Numbered from the stretch's first letter, positions 22,095-34,213 are shown. The stretch is DNA of 64,000 nucleotides from Sesamum alatum (GCA_034509735.1 JACGWO010000003.1:5146001-5210000), one strand, 5' to 3'. Made by a program: numbers and translations. Notes: generated by a model not told the origin, from the letters alone.

Positions 22095-25000
22095 TAAAGC
22101 TAATCGCCCATATGCCTAATCCCTATCTTCTCAAGATGTTGTGTTTGAGTGCTCTACGACATAGGCTTTGTCAGTGGATCTACTTTGTGTTCAGCTGAGT
22201 TGACTCGATCCATCCGAACGTCACCTCTTCCTACCATTTCTCTTAGAAGGTGGTAGCGTCTAAAAATGTATTTGGATCGGTGATGAGATCTCGGTTCCTT
22301 TGCTTGCGCTGTGGTATTGTTGTTATCACAAAAGATGACAATGGGCTCAGCGATGCTAGGCACCACACCCAACTCTTGGATGTAGTTTCTCATCCGAACC
22401 GCTTCTTTCACAGCTTCTGAAGCTGCTATGTATTCGACCTCAGTGGTGGAATCAGCAGTGGTTGCTTGCTTGGAACTTTTTCATGCTACCACTCCTCCAT
22501 TGAGCCTGAATACATAACCCGATTGAAACTTGGCATCATCGTCATCAGCCTGGAAGCTAGCATCGCTAAAGCCTTCATTGATTAGTTCTCCATTACCATA
22601 GACTAAGAAAATTTCCGTAGTCCTCCTTAGGTACTTAAGGATGCCCTTGACCGCATTCTAATGTTCCTATTCTGCACAAGACTGATATCTGCTCGTTACA
22701 CTCAAAGCGTAAGTGATGTCAGGTCTAGTGCAGTGGACCGCATATTGGATGCTTCCTATGGCAGAAGCATAGGGAATTGTTTTCATCTTTTCAAGTTCCT
22801 CATTAGTTTGCGAGGACTGTTTCTTGGACAACTTGATCCCATGCCTAATTGGAAGGAATCCTCGTTTGGAGTTGTCCATCAGAAACCTTTTCAGGACTTT
22901 CTCCATATACGAGTTTTGGGTCAGTCCTAAATTTTTTTTAGATCTGTCCCCAATAATCTGGATGCCGAGAATGTAGGAGGTTTCACCTAAGTCCTTCATG
23001 GGAAACTGAGTTGACAACCATGCTTTTGTGTTACCCAACATTCTAACGCCATTGCCTGTGAGTAGAATGTCATCCACATAAAGCACTAGGAACACTATGG
23101 AGCTCCCACTGACCTTCTTGTATACACAAGGGTTGGATTCATTTTTGATGAAATCATAACCCTGTATGACTTCGTCAAACCGAATGTTCCAACTTCTGGA
23201 TGCTTGTTTGAGGCCATAGATGGACTTTTGGAGACGATAGACCTTCTGTTCTTCTCCGGCAACCGTGAAACCCTCGGGCTGATCCATGTAGATCTGTTCC
23301 TCATCAAAACCATTGAGGAAGGCTGTTTTCACGTCCATCTGCCATATTTCATAGTCATACCATGCTGCTATGGCAAGCAGGATTCGAATGGATTTAGCCA
23401 TCGCTACTGGCGAGTAGGTGTCCTCAAAATCGACCTCGGGTCGTTGAGTGTACCCTTTTGCTACTAGTCTAGCCTTGAAGGTTGTGACTTCTCCATCAAT
23501 GCCAAGTTTGCGCTTATAGACCGATTTACAGCCAATTGGCTTAACCCCTGTGGGCGGGTCTACAAGTGTCCAGACTTGGTTCTCATTCATGGAGTCTATT
23601 TCGGTTCTCATGGCCTCAAGCCATCTCCCGGAGTCGATGTCAAACATCGCTTTCCCGTATGCCTTAGGATCCTTATCCAATAGACTGGTCGTGTTTAGAA
23701 AGCCGTATCCCACCGGAGGTCGAGACTCTCTAGCTGACCTACGGAGAACGGGAACGTTAGTGGTGACTGTGGGCGCTGACTATATTGGAGCTGGCGGTTC
23801 AGGTACAGAGGCTGGCCCTTTCTGAGGCCGTCCTTCATGCCTAGCATGCTGGACTTCTCGAGGTTGGTCAGCCCTTCGGGTATCTATCCTGAATCCTCTA
23901 AGTGAGGAATCTGTGGCTTTCACTAATGACTGGTTTCCATCACTTGACTCCTCAAGGATTAGTTCATCAGGTTGGATATCCTCTGGAAAACCTTGTTCCA
24001 AGAACACTACGTTCCTTGAAAAAAATACCTTTTGTTCCAAGGGGTTATAGAAATAATAACCTGCAGTTCCTTGGGGTATCCAACGAACCTGCATAAACTA
24101 GACTTCGATTCTAGCTTGTCTCTCACTAGCTTCTTGACGTATGCGGGGCTACCCCACATTTTCAAGTAGTTGTAGGAAGCAGGCTTGCTGTGCCATATTT
24201 CATATGGCGTTTGGGTTAATGCACTGGTTGGCACCAAATTTAACAACTTGGCCGCAGTCTCCAATGCGTAGCCCCGAAAGGACAAGGGCAATTTGGTAAA
24301 ACTCATCATGGATCGAACCATGTCCAATAGGGTTCGATTCCTTCTTTCAGAGACCCTATTTAACTGTGGTATCCCGGGAGGTGTCCATTCAGAGATTATA
24401 CCGTTTTCTTTAAGCTAATTAAGGAACTCAGTACTAAGGTACTCGCCGCCTCGGTCTGACCGTAGGACTTTAATTTTGCAGCCGCTTTAGTTCTCAACTT
24501 CATGTCTGAATTCTTTAAACCTCTCAAGAGCTTCAGACTTGTACCTCATCAGGTATACATAACCATACCGTGAATGATCATCGGTGAAGGTTATGAAGTA
24601 GGAGAACCCACCTCGGGCTTGCGTCCTTAGTGGTCCACATACGTCTGTGTGGACCAAGTCCAACAGACCTGTGGCAAGCCTACTTTGTCCTACAAAGGGC
24701 CTCTTGGTCATTTTCCCTCTTAGATAGGATTCACAAGTTGGTAGTTCACTCAAGTCCCCTACCTCTAGGTTCTTTGAGTCTACCAATTTGTTCATCGTAT
24801 CTTGGGAAATGTGACCTAGCCTAGCATGCCACAGTTGTGCGTTCCCGTTATTATCTATTTTACGTTTGTGTTGAGCGTTGCAAGATATAGAGGCCGTTAT
24901 TAAGCATACCAAGTAGATGAGCAATTCCACACCTCATCAAATAAAAGCAATTTTTATTGATCATAAACTCATATCCACTATTGTCTAACAATGGAATGGA

Positions 25001-26125
25001 AATGATGTTTCTAATCATGTTATGTACATAATAAACTTGCTCTAAATCTATGCTAATACAATCATTAACTACTAGAGTGGCCGATCCTACTGCTTCTGTC
25101 GAGATGGCCTTGTCATTCCCAAGCTTTAGGATCATATCCCCGCTACTTAGTTTTCTACTTCTTTTCAGCACCTACAAATCATTGCAAATGTGAGCTCCAC
25201 AGCCGGTATCTAATACCTAAGAGGCAGTGTTAGTAACTATGTTAACCTCAATCACAAAGATACCTTGTTTGGAGAGGAGTTTGAGGCAATCCCTCTTCCA
25301 ATGCCCTTTCTCATGGCAATTGATATATATGTCATATGCCCTCGACTGTTGCTTTGAGCGAACCTTCCCTTTTCCTTTGCCTTTCCCCTCTTTTGCAATG
25401 GGAGCACTCTTAGTGTTGGTAACTACTTTGACGGCTTTTTCCTTTCCTTTCTTCCTTTTCCAACGTCCGGCTCCCTTGCCTTTCGTTTTGGAAGTTGAAG
25501 CATCTCCAAACAATACCAATGGCGTAGACTTCTTAGTCGTTGCCTCGTATTGTATCAACATATTGATTAACTCATGAATACCCTTCTCAAGTGTGATCAT
25601 GTTGTAGTTAACAATGAATTAGTCGAAGGAGGGTAGGAGAGACTGAAGGATCACATCTATGTACGTCTCGTTATCGAGCCTTGCCTTGAGGTCCTCGAGC
25701 TATTCCACCAAGGTAAGCATCCTGACCCCATGCTCTTGTACAGAGGACCCTTCGGTCATTTTAGTTCCAAAGAACGCCTTCGTTGCAACATACCTAGTAT
25801 GCCGGTCCGGGACTGCATAGCAATCCTTCAGGCGAGTCATAATAGAAGGGACATCGTCTAGCCTTTCATACTGCTTCTGAATCTCATTCGTCATAGAGGC
25901 AAATATGATGCTACGGACTTTTCGGTTATCCTTATGCCAAGCCTCAAACGTGTCACGTTCTTCTGGCGTGGATCCTTCCGGCAAGGTCCTAGGGAACGGC
26001 TCATCCATGACGTAGCCTTAGTTCTCGTAATCTAGGACTATCCTCAGATTGCACAACCAGTCATTGTAATTGGTTCCGTTAAAATTGTTGTTCTCAAGTA
26101 TGGTTGATAATGGGTTCTTAGACAT
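22095..26125 (-). pseudogene. Copia gag-pol of element E, multiply stopped
   Basis: ATG at 26125-26123 begins MSKNPLSTIL. Through codon 303 there is no net frameshift, but there are four in-frame stops: TAA at codon 36 (26020-26018, Gln in intact copies), TAG at codon 142 (25702-25700, Lys), TAA at codon 169 (25621-25619, Gln) and TAG at codon 303 (25219-25217, Trp just before the protease DTG). The zinc knuckle (CHEKGHWKRDC region) and DTG protease can be recognised. A deletion of about 20 nt near 24880, between AAC repeats, shifts the frame. Integrase follows (about 24860-24000), then RT with QMDVKTAFLNGF and YVDDILL (about 23713-22667), then RNase H (to 22095) with further breaks. It is non-functional. 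Confidence 0.92.
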
Positions 26126-27602
26126 TTTAAATCTACATTTTAGAACAAAACTACGACCAGTAGAATTTTAAAAGACGGAAGTTTTGATAAATAATTAAAT
26201 GCTTGGACTTTAGTCATTTAATGCTCCCACTATTTATACGAAAACACGATACTCTCAAATGTTGTTTTCGGGAAACACCCTTTCCTAGTAGGCTTGGGAT
26301 CTACAACGATTTTCCCCATACCCCGCTTTTACGATTCGCATGGGAAGAATCCTGTGGGAGGTATACCATACCATTCTCGTTCCATGAGATTCCCAAGATA
26401 ACTGCCTCACCCTTTCCGTGATCCCGAGGACTCCAAGCGAATCACGTTACTTGGGCGTTAGACTCGACCCAATCGACCGAATCATAGACCCACAGCTACT
26501 TCCACGACTCATGAGATAGGTAACAGTAGTCTATTCTTCGTTCATGACATAGTGCAGCTTATTTTAAGTACGATAGTCGTGCCACGACTCGTGAGACCAC
26601 GCTATCCACCTAAATCAGCTTTCTCATTATGCCATGGATTGGAAGGCACGGACAAACTCCTAGAGTTCATGTCCATTTTGTCGAGGGTTTAATATTTTGA
26701 ACCTTGGTCCAACCAAGTGAGAGTGGTAAATGACCGAGATCCCATACACATACACATTCATCCATAATGCGTAAATAAATTTGCATCCCATAGCAATAAT
26801 ATGATAAATAAAGCCATTCATTCACCATAAAAGCTACATGCAAAATTAAAGCCTAGCGCCCTTGTTGGATGATCACGAGCCCGAATCCTATGCGACCCAC
26901 TGAGCCCGAAGTGGATCTGTGGTCAATCTAGGGTTGGTCCTACACTATTACATTTAATAGTAACCTGATCAACATGCTGATGGGCCTTGGTCTCGTTTAC
27001 TCTTTCAAATCTCCATGGAAACGCCTTGGATCCTCCATTCTGGGCTCTCCATGTGGACCTTCCTTCATCTCCACCAAATACATAAAACTGAAATCCTCAC
27101 TCCTATACTACTCTCATTACATATGTAAAAGGAAACCCCAGCGAAAACCCGAGGGGAGTACAATAGGAGGGAGATAGAATGCCTTATTATTCCAAGGCAA
27201 CTAGAAGAGGAGAAGGAGAAAGCAAAAGAGGCACACAGGCCCAACACAAATTAAACCATACATTCGGTCTAGGGCTCGTGATCATCCATTCTCAATAAAC
27301 GCACATAATTACATGATATCTAATCACATAAACATATGCATATAATCCATGATTATCAATCGCATCATCCCATGATAAATAAACGAGTTACATATAAAAA
27401 AATATGGTACAACCATTGGCAATATCCTTTCTCGTTTAGGAAAACCCTTCCACATTATTTGAAGGTGAGTAATCCCCGGGATTCCAAATCCAATACAATA
27501 ACCTTCCAAATAACGTTCTTTAAGAAAACATGCAAAAATTAAATAAAACTAATCTTCAGAATTTATCCAAAAAATAAAATAACAAGAAAACGTAAACGTT
27601 AA

Positions 27603-27903
27603 TCGACCGCCGCCGGCGCATGCAGGCCAGCAGGCCCAGCCTGCTGTCCCTGCGCGCGCAAGCAAGGGCCTGTGCGCGGGCCTGGTCGGCATTGTTTCGC
27701 ACGCTGGCGCGCGCTGGCGGGATTCTGCGCGTAGGCACCTCTGCCCACGCGCGCCACCCTGCCGCGCCGCCTGCGTGCGCGTCCTGCGCGCGCTTGCGCA
27801 TCAGGCGCGCCTGCCGGGCGCACGCACGGAGACTCCATCGTCTGCGTGCATGCGTGCGCCTGGCAGCCCTGCCCCATGCGCGAGCGCGCGCGCGCGCGGC
27901 CAA
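27603..27903 (-). repeat. GC-rich leader tract (element E)
   Basis: About 300 bp of GC-rich, GCGCGC-containing sequence directly next to the 21-bp array. No supported coding content. Confidence 0.75.
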
Positions 27904-27906
27904 GGA

Positions 27907-28032
27907 CCGAATTGGGCTCTGATACCACTGAACCGAGCTCTGATACCATCGAAATGGGCTCTGATACCATCGAAATGGGCTCTGATACAACCGAACCGGG
28001 CTCTGATACCATCGAACTGGGTTCTGATACAC
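27907..28032 (-). repeat. Tandem array of a 21-bp PBS-derived unit (six copies)
   Basis: GCTCTGATACCA-like 12-mers begin at 27916, 27937, 27958, 27979, 28000 and 28021, each exactly 21 bp from the last. Copies 1, 2, 3 and 5 match the PBS complement fully; copy 4 ends ACAA and copy 6 reads GTTCTGATACAC. The 9-bp linkers resemble CATCGAAAT. In sense each copy is a PBS-like TGGTATCAGAGC plus the few bases that follow a real PBS. The true PBS lies 51 bp further out (28084-28095). Copy 1 is followed by CTGAA, as the true PBS is followed by the LTR end. Confidence 0.95.
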
Positions 28033-28083
28033 ATTTTCATGCTTCAAAAACACACAAAACCCTAAGCTTATACACCGAACCGG

Positions 28084-28095
28084 GCTCTGATACCA
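28084..28095 (-). other. Primer-binding site (element E)
   Basis: TGGTATCAGAGC in sense, one base from the LTR start at 28097. Confidence 0.95.
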
Positions 28096-28096
28096 C

Positions 28097-30090
28097 TGAA
28101 AGCCTAGCAAAGGCGTGTGGATCGGCCCGAGAGTAGCGCAAATGCGGAAGTGCGGTAAAAAAATAAAGATTAAAGAATATAAACGTGCATAAACGATATG
28201 TAAAACACGTTCAAGGGGTGTTCCCTTGAATCTCCTGAATATGTAAAACACGTTCAAGGGGTGTTCCCTTGAATATTGGTGTATCTCATGAATAATTAAA
28301 GCATAAGAAAATTTCATGGAGGCCATAGGGTTTAAAAAAAGAAGGACGAAAAAATTAAACCGAGAGCCTACCGATTGTCGTTTTCGTCTTCAAACTGGTA
28401 CTCGCGTTGTTCCCCGTTTTGCTGCAAGATCTCGTGTAGGAGACCCTCTAATTCGTACACGCAATCCGCCCACGTATCTTGCTCCTCGTGCTAGGGAAAG
28501 AACAAGTGTATATGTATTTGGAGAGGACGGAATGATCAAATGCTATTTAATTAATGAGATCAAACCTCCTTAGTTAAATTGTCAACATAAAAGAACTTGG
28601 AAGAGAGGGAGAGAGAGAGACGCAGCCGAGAGAGAGAGAGACGCAGCCGAGTAGTGTATGTGTGTGTGTTTTAAATTTCATCATCCTCTTCAAAGTGGAC
28701 ACTTAAGAGTATTTATAGAGGAGGAATCCTATTCCTCTTCTAATTCCTACACTTTGAAGACTCCTTCTTAAATAGGATTTGACCTAGTCAAATCCTAGTT
28801 AACATCTAGCTTTCTTGGTCAAACCAATCTAAGCCATAGATTTCTCTCTTTAATCTCAACCATTGATTAATTTAATGGAATATTTAAACCTCATTTAAAT
28901 AATCCTAAAGCCAATAAATAAATATATCAAATATAAATATTTATTCCAAGGCCATTAAATTAATTGCTAATAAATCTAATTTATTAGATAAATTCCTTAT
29001 ATCCAATAAAAGGAATTAATTTCTTCCCAAGAAAAGAAGGAACCGATTAAATCCAATTTAATCGTTCCATTTGTCCAAATATTTAATTCCAAATTAAATA
29101 CGTCATGTGTGTGGATTGTGTGTGACTCTTTAGGTTCACCTTCAGCTAGACTTGGTTGGATTCCTAGAATCCGCCCATCACCATGGGTGGCCGTCTAGCA
29201 ACGGTCCATGGCACTAGAGACTAGGTGAATATGCGGGGATGAACATTTAGGCTCTACAGTACATCTATCCTTCCATCTACGGTCTCACCACTTAGAGTCT
29301 AGGGCACGGATTATGTAGGTACCCATTTTGGACCTAAGTGTCGGTCTGTCCTTTACCAAACGCCGCAAGGGAATCCTTCCCTTCTGTTCAGTTACTGTGG
29401 CCACAGATTTTAGGGACAAGACACAGAGTATTGTGAGACACAACTGTCAATGCCTCTTGACAGGGGACAGATCTTTTCTTAGAAACTACTGTCACGTAGT
29501 ATACCGCGGCTGCACTAGATATGGCTTATAACCACTCAAGTGCATTTTGGCAATCTCTCACCATACCTAAGATACAGTCTCGATGTACAGGTAAACTTAG
29601 CAATTCCTCAAGATAAAGGACTTGACCTGTACCGTTGGGACCGGGAACTCACGTCATACCTAACCGACCCTACTCAAGGTCCTCCGTAAGACGGTTCCCG
29701 CGAGTCACCTCAGTCGGCCGCTCCCCCAGCAGGCCAACCCGCTAACACTGCTTAGACGACCCTCGTCACCCGTTGATGAAACACGACAGTAGATGCTTAA
29801 TGCAAGTCTCAAGGGGAATCTCGATACCCATTTTCGAGATTCCTTGACTTGGAGATTTTCAGACTGATTCGGCGGAACTTATTTCATGGACCTACCTCCA
29901 AGCGTAGTCCCAGTCCCCGAAGTGTGATTTCAGTCTGTGGGCTTTGTTTGTTTAGTGAACAGTTATAAAGCAGATAAAGTGAACACAAACAAAGTGCGCC
30001 AAATGAATTTTCACTTCTCTTATTCATCAAGGTTTTATTAAAACTTCGAAATTGTTCAGACATAGATTACAATTCGCCTACCAAGATTGG
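28097..30090 (-). mobile_element. E-type 5' LTR, truncated at its outer end
   Basis: It matches 20080-22079 but ends at AGATTGG, lacking the last 23 nt that include the TG end. A tandem duplication of about 43 bp (about 28196-28274) doubles the near-end hairpin (28210-28230 and 28253-28273). The two E LTRs show many scattered differences by eye, so this element is older than the minus-strand B element. Confidence 0.9.
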
Positions 30091-31450
30091 ATACACTCAA
30101 CGCCCCGGGGTCGATTTTGAGGATACCTACTCGCCAGTAGCCATGGCTAAGTCCATTCGGATCCTGCTTGCCATAGCAGCATGGTATGACTATGAAATAT
30201 GGCAGATGGACGTGAAAACGGCCTTCCTCAACGGTTTCGTTGAAGAAGAGATCTATATGGATCAGCCGGAGGGTTTCACGGTCACTGGAGAAGAACAGAA
30301 GGTCTGTCATCTCCAGAAGTCCATCTATGGCCTCAAACAAGCATCCCGAAGTTGGAACATTCGATTTGATGAAGTAATACGGGGATATGACTTCATCAAA
30401 AACGAATCCGACCCTTGTGTATACAAGAAGGTCAGTGGGAGCTCTATAGTGTTCCTAGTGCTTTACGTGGATGACATTCTGCTCATTGGTAATGACGTCA
30501 GAATGTTAGGAAACACAAAAGCATGGTTGTCAACCAAGTTTTCCATGAAGGACTTGGGTGAAGCCTCCTACATCCTAGGCATCCAGATTGTCAGGGACAG
30601 ATCTAAAAGGATGTTAGGGCTCACCCAAAACTCGTATATGGAGAAAGTCCTAAAGAGATATCGAATGGACAACTCCAAACGAGGATTCCTTCCAATGAGG
30701 CATGGGATCAAGTTGTCCAAGAAACAGTCCCCGCAGACTGATGAGGAACTTGAAAAGATGAAAGTCATCCCCTATGCTTCTGCCGTAGGCAGCATCCAAT
30801 ATGCGGTCCATTGCACCAGGCCTGATATTGCATACGCTTTGAGCGTGACAAGCAGATATCAGTCCTGTGCACGAGAGGCACATTGGAATGCCGTTAAGGG
30901 CATCCTTAAGTACCTTAGGAGGACTAAGGAAATGTTCTTGGTCTATGGCAATGGAGAACTAATTCTGGAAGGCTTTAGCGACGCTAGCTTCCAGTCTGAT
31001 GACGATGATGCCAAGTCTCAATCGGGGTATGTATTCAAACTCAACGGAGGAGTAGTGGCTTGGAAAAGTTCCAAGCAAGCAACCACTGCTGACTCCACCA
31101 CTGAGGCTGAATACATAGCAGCTTCAGAAGCTGCTAAGGAAGCGGTTTGGATGAGAAACTACATCCAAGAGTTGGGTGTGGTGCCTAGCATCGCCGAGCC
31201 TGTTGTCATCTTCTGTGATAACAACGGTGCAATAGTGCAAGCAAAGGAACCGAGATCTCATCACCGTACCAAACACATTCTTAGACGCTACCATCTTCTT
31301 AGAGAAATGGTAGGAAGAGGTGACGTTCGGATGGACCGAGTCAACTCAGCAGACAACACAGCAGACCCGCTGACAAAGCCTATGTCGCAAAGTGCTCATA
31401 CGCAACATCTTGAGAAGATGGGGATTAGGCATATGGGTGATTGGCTTTAA
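30091..31450 (+). pseudogene. Element D pol remnant (reverse transcriptase, RNase H)
   Basis: Open from the junction with the E LTR to the TAA at 31448-31450, but with no gag, protease, integrase or RT amino end. RT carries QMDVKTAFLNGF and YVDDILL; RNase H carries DSTTEAEYIAASEA. It is almost identical to 38419-39778 (I noted under ten differences by eye), but reads TGG where that copy has a TGA stop. With no start of its own and no promoter in place it is a fragment. Confidence 0.92.
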
Positions 31451-31455
31451 AGGTC

Positions 31456-31466
31456 AAGTGGGAGAT
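31456..31466 (+). other. Polypurine tract (element D)
   Basis: AAGTGGGAGAT next to the LTR at 31467. Confidence 0.9.
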
Positions 31467-33443
31467 TGTTAGAATAGGTGACCATGTAAGCCAATTTTGG
31501 CGGGTATATGTAACCTATGTCTAGACAATTATAGGTGTTTGATAAATCATTAATGAATAAAGAAGTGAATTTCATTTGGCATCACTTTGTTTGTGTTCAC
31601 TTATATTTGTTTTCCATATCTGTTCACTACGCAAACAAAGCCCACGGACTGAGAATCAATTTCGGGGACTGGGACTACGCTTGGAGGTAGGTCCATGGAA
31701 TCAGTCTTCCCGAATCAGTCCGGAAATGTCCAAGTCAAGGAATCCCGAAAATGGGTACCGGGATTCCATTTGAGACTTGCACTAAGCACCTGCTGTCGTG
31801 TTTCATCGACGGGTGACAAGGGTCGTCTAAGCAGTGTTAGTGGGTTAGCATGCTAGGACGCAGCTGACTGAGGTGACTCGCGGGAACCGTCTTACGGAGG
31901 ACCTTGAGTATGGTCAGCAAGGTATGACGTGTATTCCCGGTTCCAACGGTACAGGTCAAGTCCTTTGACTTGAGGAATTGCTGAGTTTACCTGTACATCA
32001 GGGCTGTATCTTAGATATGGTGAGAGATTGCCAGAATTTTCTTTGGTAGTCATAAGCCATGTCTAGTGCAGTTCTGGTGTGCAAAGTGACAGTAGTTTCC
32101 AAGAAAGGATCTGTCTCCTGTCAATAGGTTTTTGGCAGTTGAGTCTCATGTATACTCTAGGTCTTGTCCCTAAAACTGTGGCCACAGTGACTGAACAGAA
32201 GGGAAGGATTCCCTTGCGGCGTTTAGTGAGGACAGACCGACACTTAGGTCCAAAATGGGTACCTGCATTATCCGTGCCCTAGACTCTAAGTGATGAGACC
32301 GAAGACAGAAGGACAAGTGGGAGCCTAAATGTTCATCCCTGAATATTTCACCTAGTCTCTAGTGCCATGGACCGTTGCTAGATGGCCACCCATGGTAACG
32401 GAAGGATTCTAGGAATCCGACCAAGTCTAGTTGAAAGGTGAACCTAAAGAGTCACACACTATCCACACACATTTAGATATTTAATTAGGAATTAAATATT
32501 GGAGTGAAGGAATGATTAAATTGGATTTAATCGGGTCCTTTATTTTTCTTGGAGAAATAATTCCTTCTATTAGATATAAGGAATTAAATTGATAAATTAG
32601 ATTTATCAAAGGGATTTATTTAATGGGCTTAAATAATATTTATATTTATTTTAGCCTCTTGGAAATATTTAAATAGGTTTTAAATATTCCATTAAACTAA
32701 ATTAAATCAACGGTTGAGATCAATGGGAGAGATGGATGGCTAGGATTGTTTTGACTAGGTCAAAACACTACTTTGACTAGGACTTTGACTAAGTCAAAAT
32801 CCTAGTCAAAATAGAGTTCTTGAAAAAGGAGTTTAAAGAGGATTAGACTCCTCTTCTATATAAACCCCTAGCATCCTACAAGTTGAAGGATGATGAAATT
32901 CCAACACACACAACACACACACACAACTCGGCTCTCTCCCTCTATCTCGTCCGCCCTCTCTCTCTCACACACTCCAAGAAAATTAATTTTCGTTGTTCTC
33001 TTGTTCTTGGAACATTAGAACTTGATGAATCAATACCGTTAATTCATAACGTGTTGTTGATTCATCCACTCCAAAATATAAACTTGTTCGTTGCTAGCAC
33101 GACGTGCAAGATACGTGGGTGGATCATGTGTCACGATTTGGAGGGTCTCAAGAACGAGATCTTGGTGCAAAACGGGGAACAACGCGTGTAGCCGTTGAAG
33201 ACGAAAACGACAACGGGTAGGTCTCGTTTATGATTTTCGTCCCTTTTAATTTTCTACCCTATGGCCTCCATGATTCTTTTATGTTTTATTATTCATGAGA
33301 TACACCGAACACCCGGGAATTTCAAAGGCACACCCTTTGAAACGTGTTCTTTAATTTAAAGCATGTTTAAATTCCGTATTTATTTTAATTATACCGCGCT
33401 TCCGCATTCGCGCTTTTCCCGGGACGATCCACAATTCCTTTCA
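31467..33443 (+). mobile_element. A1-type LTR shared by element D and the next internal region
   Basis: A 1977-bp LTR preceded by D's polypurine tract and followed by a PBS at 33445. It therefore serves as both the 3' LTR of D and the 5' LTR of the next unit. TATA 32857-32864, W-box cluster 32751-32809, near-end hairpin 33320-33342 (arms TTTCAAAGG/CCTTTGAAA, loop CACAC). The first 0.85 kb is nearly identical to LTR 39795; the rest is not. Confidence 0.93.
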
Positions 33444-33444
33444 G

Positions 33445-33456
33445 TGGTATCAGAGC
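33445..33456 (+). other. Primer-binding site (tRNA-iMet)
   Basis: TGGTATCAGAGC, one base after the LTR end. The bases that follow (CCGGTTCGG) may extend the pairing towards the T-arm of the tRNA. Confidence 0.95.
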
Positions 33457-33656
33457 CCGGTTCGGTGTATAGGCCTAGGGTTTATGTGCGTTTTAAGCAT
33501 GAAACGTGATTTAGCATGTTTTAATTGAATCTTGATTTTCTTGATTATTAAAGCATGTTGTTTTATTGCTTTTAATTCGTGTGAAATTCTGAATGTTGGT
33601 ATTTTTCTATTTTTTCTTGGGAAACGGGGGGAAAATTGAACTGAAAACGAGAAACG

Positions 33657-34190
33657 CCACAGCCGGCCAGCCGGGAAGGCTGGCCGCGCGCAGCCGAGCG
33701 CTGCAGGCAGGCCAGACGCGCGCAGGCAAGGGTAGCCTGCGCGCGCCCGCCCAGCCGATCGCGCACGGGCAGCGCGCGCAAGGGGGCGCCTCCAGCTGCG
33801 CGCGCGGGCAGACGAGGGTGTCTGCGCGCGCGCGCGCAAGGCTGTCGGGCGGAGAGCCCGTGCGCGGACGGCACCAGGCGCGCTGCCAGGCGCGCGCGCC
33901 CGGCGGGCGTGCCCATTGCGCGTCTGCGCGCGCGCACTGCGCAGGCACGCGGTTGGCGACCAGCAGGCCGGCGCGCGCGAGGCAGAGGAGCCTGCGCGCG
34001 CGACGGCCTGCCGGAACACCAGGCCGCGCAGCGCGCTGCCGGCCAGGCGCGCGCGCACGCAGGCAAGGGGCCTGCGCGCGCGCGCCCGGCCAGGCAGTGC
34101 CTGCGCGCGCAGGGGCGGCAGGCTGGGCCTGCTGCCCTGCGCGCACGGCCGGCCGGCTGCTGCAGGTGGCGGCGGCCGGTGGCTGCTGCA
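33657..34190 (+). repeat. GC-rich leader tract with hairpin modules
   Basis: About 530 bp. It contains stem-loops of the form CGCAGGC-loop-GCCTGCG at 33721-33741 (7-nt loop) and 34058-34076 (5-nt loop), and a weaker one at 33980-33993. Ala/Arg-rich frames run on both strands without a conserved product. Confidence 0.75.
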
Positions 34191-34213
34191 GCTAGGGTTT
34201 TTTGAAACCCTAG
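34191..34213. repeat. Telo-box palindrome
   Basis: CTAGGGTTT and AAACCCTAG separated by TTTG, at the gag-side end of the GC-rich tract. Confidence 0.75.

Larger units (their letters stand above)
26126..28083 (-). other. E-element leader
   Basis: An untranslated leader homologous to the A leader. The paired palindromes are at 26583-26593 and 26503-26513; the latter has one changed base (CACGACTCATG). The conserved-loop hairpin lies near 26896-26920 and is imperfect. The GC-rich tract is 27603-27903, and the 21-bp array is between that tract and the PBS. Confidence 0.85.
20080..30090 (-). mobile_element. E-type Ty1/copia element, nearly complete
   Basis: On the minus strand: 5' LTR (30090-28097, lacking its first 23 nt), PBS, 21-bp array, leader, gag-pol, polypurine tract and 3' LTR (22079-20080). 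It inserted into or recombined with element D: the left flank is D leader, the right flank is D reverse transcriptase, and the gag-to-RT part of D is missing. The right junction shares GG between both sides, as in end joining, so no TSD can be read. Confidence 0.9.

Noticed and set aside
27907..28032. CRISPR-like array
   Set aside because: Direct 21-bp tandem repeats without unique spacers, in a plant retrotransposon leader.
27907..28095. tRNA gene or tRNA fragment cluster
   Set aside because: Only the 3' end of the tRNA is resembled; D-arm and anticodon arm are absent and the units fit the element's own PBS region.
33593..34205. Long Ala/Arg-rich open frames in the GC-rich tracts (also at 1319-1960, 14577-15107, 27556-28326, 44440-45080, 60350-60680)
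   Set aside because: They occur on both strands and in several frames at once, share no domain, and differ between copies. High G+C with few stop codons explains them.
34191..34213. Interstitial telomere repeat
   Set aside because: Only one AAACCCTA unit on each strand arranged as a palindrome, not a tandem telomere run.
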